Shown here: positions 13,254-19,817 of the stretch, in pieces
Layout of the letters: the number at the start of each line of letters is the position of its first letter
How positions within the stretch are numbered: the first letter of the stretch is position 1
Origin: JBOHUC01 sp050733935
GTDB taxonomy: Bacteria > Eisenbacteria > RBG-16-71-46 > DASYSL01
Direction of reading: 5' to 3'
NCBI GenBank assembly: GCA_050733935.1
Contig: JBOHUC010000034.1
Span: 1 to 23,006 of the forward strand
Length of the DNA stretch: 23,006 bases
Notes under the pieces: model-generated
The model's database searches: none
Seen by the model: only the letters and a program-made list of their open reading frames with translations
What the model was told of the DNA's origin: nothing
Position numbers and translations under genes: made by a program

Positions 13254-14707
13254 TCGCGGCCGACGGGGGGCTTCTCTTCCAGCGCGTTCTCTATCTGGTC
13301 GCGGCCGTGCTCGTGATCCTCGGTTTGAAGCAGCTCTCCTCGCCTGCGTCCGCGCGCCGCGGGAATCAGCTCGCGGGAGCGGGCCTCGCACTCGCGGTGC
13401 TCGCCACGTTCGTCGCGGGCGTTCCGCACAATCTCGGATGGATCCTCCTGGCACTAGGGATCGGCTCGGTCTTCGGCGCCTGGGGGGCACGGGTCGTCAA
13501 GATGACCGACATGCCGCAGATGGTGGCCCTCCTGAATGGCCTGGGCGGCGGAGCGGCGGCGCTTGTTTCGGCCGCCGAGTTCCTGGCCCAGGTCGGTGCC
13601 CCCGGGCAACCGGACCGGCTCTTTCAGACGGGGAGCGTGCTCGCGGGGACCGTCATCGGGGCCGTCTCCTTCTCCGGGAGCCTCGTCGCATTCGGGAAGC
13701 TCCAGGGCCTGATCGAGGAGAAGGCGGTCGTCCTGCCGGCCCAGAAGCTCGTCCACGGCGGGCTCGCGCTCGCGGGCCTCGTCCTCGCGGTGTTTCTCCT
13801 CGTCGGGGGCTCCGGGGCCGCCGGGGCGGGGGGCACCGGGGCGACGGTCGCCTATCTCGCGCTTGCGGTCGTGGCACTCCTCCTGGGGATCGTCATGGTG
13901 GTCCCGATCGGCGGCGCCGACATGCCGGTCGTCATCTCGATCCTGAACTCCTTCACGGGCCTCGCGGCCGCGGCGACCGGCTTCGTCCTCGATAACCACG
14001 CGCTCCTCATTTCGGGTACTCTGGTCGGCGCGTCGGGAACCCTTCTGACGCGGCTCATGTGCCGGGCCATGAACCGGTCACTGTCGAACGTGCTGTTCGG
14101 CGCGTTCGGCGCTGCGGCCCCGGCGTCCGCGGCTTTGGGCGCAGGTGCCGGGGCCGGCGCGACCGCCCGCCGCCCGGTCCGCGATGTCACGGTCGAGGAT
14201 GCCGCGGTCCTCCTCGGCAACGTGCAGTCACTCATCATCGTGCCCGGGTACGGAATGGCGGTCGCCCAGGCGCAACACGTCACGCGCGAGCTCGCCGATC
14301 TGCTCGCGAAGCGCGGCGTCGACGTGAAGTACGCGATTCACCCGGTGGCCGGGCGCATGCCCGGACACATGAACGTGCTGCTTGCGGAAGCGAACGTTCC
14401 GTACGCGCAGCTCTACGACCTCGAGCAGATCAATCCGGATTTCGAACACACGGACGTGGCGCTCGTGATCGGCGCGAACGACGTCGTCAATCCGGCGGCG
14501 CGGCACGACCGTGCGAGCCCGATCTACGGCATGCCGATCCTGGATGCCGATCGCGCGCGCTACGTGATCCTGATGAAGCGGAGCCTGAATCCGGGCTTCG
14601 CCGGCATCGACAACGAGTTGTATTACGATCCGAAAACCACGCTCCTGTTCGGCGATGCGAAGAAGGTGCTGACCCAGCTCGTCGAGCAGCTCAAGACGGC
14701 CGGTTGA
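13250..14707 (+). CDS. pntB: NAD(P) transhydrogenase subunit beta
   Basis: A 485-residue subunit with membrane helices over residues 1-290 and a cytoplasmic NADP(H)-binding domain III from about 312 to the end. The membrane part includes MPQMVALLNGLGGGAAALVS (88-107) and GADMPVVISILNSFTGLAAAATGF (222-245), both conserved PntB segments. Domain III has VPGYGMAVAQAQHV (331-344), HPVAGRMPGHMNVLLAEA (364-381), GANDVVNPAARHD (408-420), and LMKRSLNPGFAGIDNELYY, which contact NADP. The enzyme uses the proton gradient to drive hydride transfer from NADH to NADP+. The GTG start overlaps pntAB by four bases. A short Gly/Ala loop (186-198) is encoded by a strong G-tract cluster. Confidence 0.95.
   Translation: MIAADGGLLFQRVLYLVAAVLVILGLKQLSSPASARRGNQLAGAGLALAVLATFVAGVPHNLGWILLALGIGSVFGAWGARVVKMTDMPQMVALLNGLGGGAAALVSAAEFLAQVGAPGQPDRLFQTGSVLAGTVIGAVSFSGSLVAFGKLQGLIEEKAVVLPAQKLVHGGLALAGLVLAVFLLVGGSGAAGAGGTGATVAYLALAVVALLLGIVMVVPIGGADMPVVISILNSFTGLAAAATGFVLDNHALLISGTLVGASGTLLTRLMCRAMNRSLSNVLFGAFGAAAPASAALGAGAGAGATARRPVRDVTVEDAAVLLGNVQSLIIVPGYGMAVAQAQHVTRELADLLAKRGVDVKYAIHPVAGRMPGHMNVLLAEANVPYAQLYDLEQINPDFEHTDVALVIGANDVVNPAARHDRASPIYGMPILDADRARYVILMKRSLNPGFAGIDNELYYDPKTTLLFGDAKKVLTQLVEQLKTAG
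13805..13841 (+). other. Potential G-quadruplex inside pntB coding strand
   Basis: Five runs of at least four G on the coding strand: 13805-13809, 13814-13817, 13823-13826, 13828-13833 and 13838-13841, with loops of 4, 5, 1 and 4 bases. This meets the canonical intramolecular quadruplex rule with long tracts and short loops, and it would also be present in the mRNA. It encodes a Gly/Ala loop (residues 186-198) between membrane helices of PntB. The pattern is seen directly; folding in vivo is not known. Confidence 0.5.
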
Positions 14708-14726
14708 TCCCCCGAAGAGGTTCGCG

Positions 14727-17700
14727 ATGACGACCCCCCGTATCGCATCTGCCCGAGATGCCCGTTCTCTCCCGGTGGTGTTCGCGCAACGGGCGCTCGC
14801 GCTCGTGTTCACGCTCGCGGTCGCCGCTCCTCTGCTTCCCGGCACCACCCGGGCCGCGACCGATCCGCTGGCCCCGCCCGCGGGCCTCCGCGAGCGGACG
14901 CCGCGCGTTCATGCGTTCACGAACGCGCGCCTCGTGCTCGCGCCCGGACGCACGGTCGCGAGAGGCACGCTCGTCGCGCGCGACGGCACCATCGTCGCCG
15001 TGGGCGCGGACGTGAAGCCGCCGGCCGATGCGGTGATCGTCGACTGTGAGGGGGCGACGATCTATCCGGGACTCTTCGATCCGCTGGTCGAGCTCGACCT
15101 GCCGGCGCGCGAGGGCGCAGGCCGCGGCGGAGCCGGCGGTGGGGGTGGAGGGGGCCCAGGCAGCGGTGGGGGCGCTGCCGGTGCGACGCGCGGAGCGGCC
15201 TACTGGAACCCGTACGTCACGCCCGAGCTCAGGATCGAGCGCGAAGTCCTTCCGGACAGCGCGACCGTGCGCAAGCTCCGCGACCAGGGAGTGACGACGA
15301 TCGCGGCCGTCCCGTCGCGCGGCGTGATCCGAGGCGGAGCCGCGGTGCTCACGCTCGCGGACGGACCGCTCGGCGAGCGGCTCCTCCTCTCGCAGGCTGC
15401 GCTCAACGTCGCGTTCGAGCCGCCGGCCACGTGGCAGGATCGCGGCCACCCCAACTCGGAGATGGGTGCCTACACGCTCATCCGCCAGGCGTTCTTCGAC
15501 GCCGACTGGTACGCCAAAGCGCAGGCCGCCTGGACGAAGGACCGGACGCTCCCGCGTCCCCATGCGAGCGATGCGCTCACGAACCTGGGCCACTTCACGG
15601 CCGGGAAGGCACCCGTTCTCGTCAAGGCGAACACGGAGATGGACGTCCTGCGCGCCGACCGCCTCGCGAAGGAGCTCTCGCTCGACGTGATCGTGCGCGG
15701 GAGCGGGCGCGAGTACCGAAGGCTCGACGACGTGAAGGCGACGGGACGGCCGATCATCGTTCCGGTCGCGTTCCCGCGTCCGCCGCTCGTCGAAACGCCC
15801 GAACAGGCGATGAACAGTTCCCTCGAGAGCCTCATGCACTGGGACATTGCGCCCGAGAATCCCGCGCGGCTCGCGAAGGCCGGCGTGCGGATGGCGCTCA
15901 CCTCGGACCGGCTCGAAGACCGGGCACAGCTGCTCCAGAACGTGCGGCGCGCGGTCGATCGCGGGCTTTCGGCCGACGATGCGCTGCGTGCGCTCACGGT
16001 GACGCCGGCCGCGTTCTACGGCCTCGACGACCACCTCGGCACGCTCGAAGTCGGAAAGCTCGCCCACCTCGTCGTGACCGACGGCGATCTCTTCACGCGC
16101 CGCGCGAAGGTGTGGGAGGTCTGGATCGACGGCGAGCGGTACGAGGCGAAGCGCCGTCCCGAAGTCGACGCGCGCGGGCGCTGGGTGCTGGCCCCCACGC
16201 CGCTTCCGCGCGGGCTCGCCCCGACGGACACGGTCGCGTTCACGCTCGAGGAGCAGGCCGATACGCTCGGGGGCAAGGTGAAACTCGGTCGCGAGGTGAA
16301 GGTCAAACGCGCCGGGCTCCTCGAGCACCGGCTGTACGTCGCCGCCCCAGGGGACTCCGCGGGCCTGCCCGGATACGCCCGCTTCTCGGCAACCGTCAAG
16401 GGCGATGCTCTCGTCGGCGGCGAAGGCGAATGGCCCGACGGCACGCCGTTCCGCTTCACGGGCCGGCGCGTCGCGCCGTACGTCGCGGCCCCCGATTCGG
16501 CGAAGAAACCGCCGGCCCCCGCGTCGTTCGCGGTGACCTATCCGCTCGGCGAGAAGGGACGCGAGAGCGCGGCTCCTCCGGAGCAGCCCGCCGTCGTCGC
16601 GTTCGTCGGTGGCACCGTGTGGACGTCCGGCCCCGCGGGGAAGATCGAGAACGCCACGGTCGTCGTCACGAAGGGAAAGATCACGGCGGTTGGTGCCGGG
16701 CTCAAGCCGCCCGGGAACGCGCAGGTCGTCGATCTCAAGGGCAAGCACCTGAGCCCCGGTCTGATCGACTGCCACTCGCACACGGCGACCGACGGCGGGA
16801 TCAACGAGGGCGGCCAGACGATCACGGCCGAGGTGCGGATCGGCGACTACATCGATCCGAACGACGACAACATCTACCGCCAGCTCGCTGGCGGGCTCAC
16901 GGCCGCCCACGTCCTCCACGGCTCGGCGAACACGATCGGCGGCCAGTGCCAGCTCTTGAAGCTCCGCTGGGGCCAGGGTCCCGAGGCCCTCAAGTTCGAA
17001 AATTGCCCGCCGACCATCAAGTTCGCGCTCGGCGAGAACGTGAAGCAGTCGAACTGGGACGGGCCGACGACGCGCTTTCCGCAGACCCGTATGGGCGTCG
17101 AACAGCTCCTGCGCGACGCATTCCAGGCGGCGCGCGAGTACGACCAGGCGTGGAAGAAGCCGTCCTCGAAGACGCTTCCGCCGCGCCGCGATCTCGAGCT
17201 CGAAGCGCTCGCCGAAGTGCTGCGTGGAGAGCGCACGATCCACTGGCACTCGTACCGGCAGGACGAAATCCTGATGGCCATGCGGGTGTGCGACGACTTC
17301 AAGGTTCCGTCCGGGACCTTCCAGCACATCCTCGAGGGCTACAAGGTCGCCGACGAGATGGCGAAGCGGAAGTGGGGCGCGTCCTCGTTCTCGGACTGGT
17401 GGGCCTACAAGTTCGAAGTGCAGGACGCGATTCCGTACAACGGAGCGCTCATGCGTCAGGCGGGGGTCGTCGTGTCGTTCAACTCCGACTCGGACGAGCT
17501 CGCGCGGCGCCTCAACACCGAAGCGGGCAAGGCCGTGAAGTACGGCGGCGTGCCCGAGGCGGAGGCGCTCAAGTTCGTGACCTTGAACCCCGCGACCCAG
17601 CTCAAAGTGCAGGATCGCGTGGGTTCGATCGAGACCGGGAAGGACGCGGACCTCGTCGTCTGGAGCGGTCCGCCGCTCTCGACCCTGTCGCGCTGCGAGC

Positions 17701-17963
17701 AGACGTGGATCGAAGGCCGGAAGTACTTCGACCGGGCCGACGACCTGGCCCGGCGCGAGGTCGAAGGCCGCATGCGCGCGACCCTCATCCAGAAGGCGCT
17801 CGGCGAGACGACGAGCGGATCCGGGTGGGGATTCGGCGGCCGGCGCGGCGTCGTGTTCGATGTCGTGGACCAGCGAATGCGCACGGAGACGAACGAGGCC
17901 GCAGGCGGAGCGACGCATCCCGGGGATGAACCCGACCAGTGCGAGAAGGGAGGTGCGCGATGA
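14727..17963 (+). CDS. Exported double-domain amidohydrolase (degenerate N-terminal half, metal-binding C-terminal half)
   Basis: A 1078-residue exported protein with a signal segment (about 22-43, ending TTRAA). The N-terminal half (about 50-480) follows the amidohydrolase plan, with a beta-sandwich opening (FTNARLVLAPGRTVARGTLV) and IYPGLFDP. The HxH metal motif is replaced by Leu120-Val-Glu122, and a Gly-rich insert (131-149) is unusual. A spacer (about 490-620) leads to a second, intact-looking amidohydrolase domain (about 618-1010): LSPGLIDCHSHTATDGG (His683, His685), IHWHSYRQDEI (His839, His841), FQHILEG (His867) and FNSDSDE (Asp921/Asp923), then LNPATQLKVQDRVGSIETGKDADLVVW. The likely role is periplasmic hydrolysis of an amide or dipeptide-like substrate, unidentified. 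AGAGG precedes the ATG, 20 bases after pntB. The 3' end overlaps the next gene by ATGA. Confidence 0.85.
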   Translation: MTTPRIASARDARSLPVVFAQRALALVFTLAVAAPLLPGTTRAATDPLAPPAGLRERTPRVHAFTNARLVLAPGRTVARGTLVARDGTIVAVGADVKPPADAVIVDCEGATIYPGLFDPLVELDLPAREGAGRGGAGGGGGGGPGSGGGAAGATRGAAYWNPYVTPELRIEREVLPDSATVRKLRDQGVTTIAAVPSRGVIRGGAAVLTLADGPLGERLLLSQAALNVAFEPPATWQDRGHPNSEMGAYTLIRQAFFDADWYAKAQAAWTKDRTLPRPHASDALTNLGHFTAGKAPVLVKANTEMDVLRADRLAKELSLDVIVRGSGREYRRLDDVKATGRPIIVPVAFPRPPLVETPEQAMNSSLESLMHWDIAPENPARLAKAGVRMALTSDRLEDRAQLLQNVRRAVDRGLSADDALRALTVTPAAFYGLDDHLGTLEVGKLAHLVVTDGDLFTRRAKVWEVWIDGERYEAKRRPEVDARGRWVLAPTPLPRGLAPTDTVAFTLEEQADTLGGKVKLGREVKVKRAGLLEHRLYVAAPGDSAGLPGYARFSATVKGDALVGGEGEWPDGTPFRFTGRRVAPYVAAPDSAKKPPAPASFAVTYPLGEKGRESAAPPEQPAVVAFVGGTVWTSGPAGKIENATVVVTKGKITAVGAGLKPPGNAQVVDLKGKHLSPGLIDCHSHTATDGGINEGGQTITAEVRIGDYIDPNDDNIYRQLAGGLTAAHVLHGSANTIGGQCQLLKLRWGQGPEALKFENCPPTIKFALGENVKQSNWDGPTTRFPQTRMGVEQLLRDAFQAAREYDQAWKKPSSKTLPPRRDLELEALAEVLRGERTIHWHSYRQDEILMAMRVCDDFKVPSGTFQHILEGYKVADEMAKRKWGASSFSDWWAYKFEVQDAIPYNGALMRQAGVVVSFNSDSDELARRLNTEAGKAVKYGGVPEAEALKFVTLNPATQLKVQDRVGSIETGKDADLVVWSGPPLSTLSRCEQTWIEGRKYFDRADDLARREVEGRMRATLIQKALGETTSGSGWGFGGRRGVVFDVVDQRMRTETNEAAGGATHPGDEPDQCEKGGAR

Positions 17964-19363
17964 ACCGCTGCGCGCGCATCGCTCTCGTGCTCACGCTCTT
18001 CGCGGGCGTCCTGCATGCTGTATCCGCAATCGCCGCCGTTCCCGTTCCCGGGCTCGGTCAGACACGCCCGATCGCGATCGTGGGCGCGACGATCCACCCC
18101 GTCTCGGGACCGGTGATCCCGAACGGGACGATCGTGTTCGCCGACGGCAAGATCGTCGCCGTGGGAACGCAATCCGCCGTCACCGTGCCCGCCGACGCCG
18201 AGCGCGTCGAAGGGACGGGGCGGCATGTCTATCCAGGCCTGTTCGATCCCTACACGCGCATCGGTCTCACCGAAATCGGCTCGGTGCGCGCGACCAACGA
18301 CTACGCGGAGCTCGAGGCAGTCGCACCGAACGTCTCGGCCCAGGTCGCGTTCCACCCCGAGAGCGAGATCATTCCCGTGACGCGCACGAATGGCGTGCTG
18401 CTTGCGCTCATCGCGCCGATCGGCGGCGTGCTCTCTGGGCAGGCGTCCGTCATGATGCTCGACGGCTGGACATGGGCCGACATGACGCTCGCGTCGCCGG
18501 TCGCGATGCACGTCAACTGGCCGGCCATGGTGGTCGAGCGCGGGTCCGGCGGCACGGCGGCCGAGGATCGCCAGCGCGACGCGCGCGATCGCGCGCTCGG
18601 CGCGCTCAAGCAGTCGTTCGCGGATGCGCGCGCGTACTGGCAGGCGAAGCGCGGGGCGGGGGGCAAGACGCTGCACGGAAACGATCAGCGCTGGGAGGCC
18701 ATGATCCCCGTGCTCGAGCGTCGCTTGCCGCTCCTCGTCAGTGCGAACGAAGTCCACCAGATCGAGGCCGCCGTCGCCTTCGCGGCCGCCGAGAGTCTCA
18801 AGCTCGTGATCCACGGCGGATACGACGCGCCGTTCGTGGCCCGGCTCCTGGTCGAGCACGACGTGCCGGTGATCGTCTCCTCGATCTACCGTCTGCCGGC
18901 CCGTCGGGCGGCGGCGTACGACGATCCGTACACGCTGCCGGAGCGGCTCCGGAAGGCCGGCGTGCGATTCGCCATCGGTGCCGGAGCGAACGGCTGGAAC
19001 GACCGGAATCTTCCATATCACGCGGCGACCGCGGCCGCGTACGGGCTGCCCGCTGAGGATGCGCTGCGTGCGATCACGCTGTCGCCGGCCGAGATCCTTG
19101 GAGTCGCGAACCGCGTAGGCTCGCTCGAGCCCGGCAAGGACGCAACGCTCTTCGTCTCGAACGGTGACGTGCTCGAGGAGCCGACGCAGGTCGAGCGCGC
19201 GTACATTCAAGGGCGGAACGTCGACCTCTCGGACAAGCAGAAGGTGCTGTACGACAAGTACCGGGAGAAGTACCGTCGACTCGGTCTCTCGGGACCCGAG
19301 GGCACGTCGTCGATGCCCGGTGCAAGCGGGTCGTCGGGCGGCACGAATTCAGCTGGCCACTAG
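17960..19363 (+). CDS. Exported amidohydrolase-like protein lacking the HxH metal motif
   Basis: A 467-residue protein with a signal peptide (about 4-26). It shows the amidohydrolase composite fold: IVGATIHPVSGPVIPNGTIVF at the start, HVYPGLFDPYTRIGLTEIGSVRATND (89-114) and the closing ITLSPAEILGVANRVGSLEPGKDATLFV (372-399). Where active members read D-x-H-x-H it has D96-P-Y98-T-R100, and the late catalytic Asp region reads AIGAGANGWND, without the usual GTDS/SDS. His266 and His285 remain. It is therefore probably not a standard binuclear metal hydrolase; it may be a structural or regulatory partner of the upstream protein, or use other ligands. I chose ATG 17960 because GGGAGG lies seven bases upstream and it forms an ATGA overlap; ATG 17939 would add seven charged residues. 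The C-terminus is Ser/Gly-rich. Confidence 0.8.
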   Translation: MNRCARIALVLTLFAGVLHAVSAIAAVPVPGLGQTRPIAIVGATIHPVSGPVIPNGTIVFADGKIVAVGTQSAVTVPADAERVEGTGRHVYPGLFDPYTRIGLTEIGSVRATNDYAELEAVAPNVSAQVAFHPESEIIPVTRTNGVLLALIAPIGGVLSGQASVMMLDGWTWADMTLASPVAMHVNWPAMVVERGSGGTAAEDRQRDARDRALGALKQSFADARAYWQAKRGAGGKTLHGNDQRWEAMIPVLERRLPLLVSANEVHQIEAAVAFAAAESLKLVIHGGYDAPFVARLLVEHDVPVIVSSIYRLPARRAAAYDDPYTLPERLRKAGVRFAIGAGANGWNDRNLPYHAATAAAYGLPAEDALRAITLSPAEILGVANRVGSLEPGKDATLFVSNGDVLEEPTQVERAYIQGRNVDLSDKQKVLYDKYREKYRRLGLSGPEGTSSMPGASGSSGGTNSAGH

Positions 19364-19396
19364 TCCGGTCGAGGACGCACGAAGAGGGAGGAGCGA

Positions 19397-19807
19397 ATGC
19401 ACGGGGATTCGGGCCACACCGGCCGCACCGGCCGCATCGCGCGGTTGCGCGGACTTGCGCTCGCGCTTCCAATCCTCGCGAGCCTGGCTCTCTCCCTTTC
19501 GTGCGGGCCGTCGTCGGGGACGAAGACTCCTGCCGCCACGTCCGAGCAGCGCGTGGCGATGACGGTCGACGGGAGCGGGTTCCATCCCGACCGTATCCCC
19601 GCGCGTGTCGGCCAGCCGGTCACACTCGCGATCACCCGCACGACGAACGAAACGTGCGGCACCGAAATCGTCATTCCCGCCGAGCAGATCCGGAAGGACC
19701 TCCCTCTCAACCAGACCGTCGAAGTCACGATCACGCCCGCTGCTTCGGGGGAAATCGCGTTCGCCTGCGGGATGGACATGTTGAAGGGATCGATCGTCGC
19801 CGAGTAA
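19397..19807 (+). CDS. Cupredoxin-like exported protein, probably a lipoprotein
   Basis: A 136-residue protein. A hydrophobic signal (about 18-35) ends in LALSLSC with Cys36 as a plausible but imperfect lipobox cysteine. Residues 52-136 form a cupredoxin-like domain of the EfeO-Cup1/plastocyanin-like type: VDGSGFHPDRIPARVGQPVTL (58-78), TTNETCGTEIVIPAEQI (82-98), KDLPLNQTVEVTITP and GEIAFACGMDMLKGSIV (118-134). Candidate metal ligands are His63, Cys87, Cys124, Met126 and Met128. The CGMDM ending suggests soft-metal, likely copper, binding on the periplasmic face. It has a strong RBS (GGGAGGAG, 19386-19393) and ends 10 bases before the aminopeptidase gene. Whether it carries electrons, stores copper or serves the neighbouring enzymes is unknown. 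Confidence 0.8.
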   Translation: MHGDSGHTGRTGRIARLRGLALALPILASLALSLSCGPSSGTKTPAATSEQRVAMTVDGSGFHPDRIPARVGQPVTLAITRTTNETCGTEIVIPAEQIRKDLPLNQTVEVTITPAASGEIAFACGMDMLKGSIVAE

Positions 19808-19817
19808 CGGAGGCCCC

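Noticed and set aside
15141..15172. Second canonical G-quadruplex in the amidohydrolase gene
   Set aside because: Only three long G-runs are present with one long interrupted loop, so it does not meet the four-tract rule with short loops unless two-G runs are used.
14691..17918. Very long open frame (1075 codons) antisense to the double amidohydrolase gene
   Set aside because: It mirrors the real gene in a GC-rich sequence where antisense stops are rare; the translation is Arg/Asp/His/Val-rich, with no recognisable domain, while the sense strand has clear motifs.
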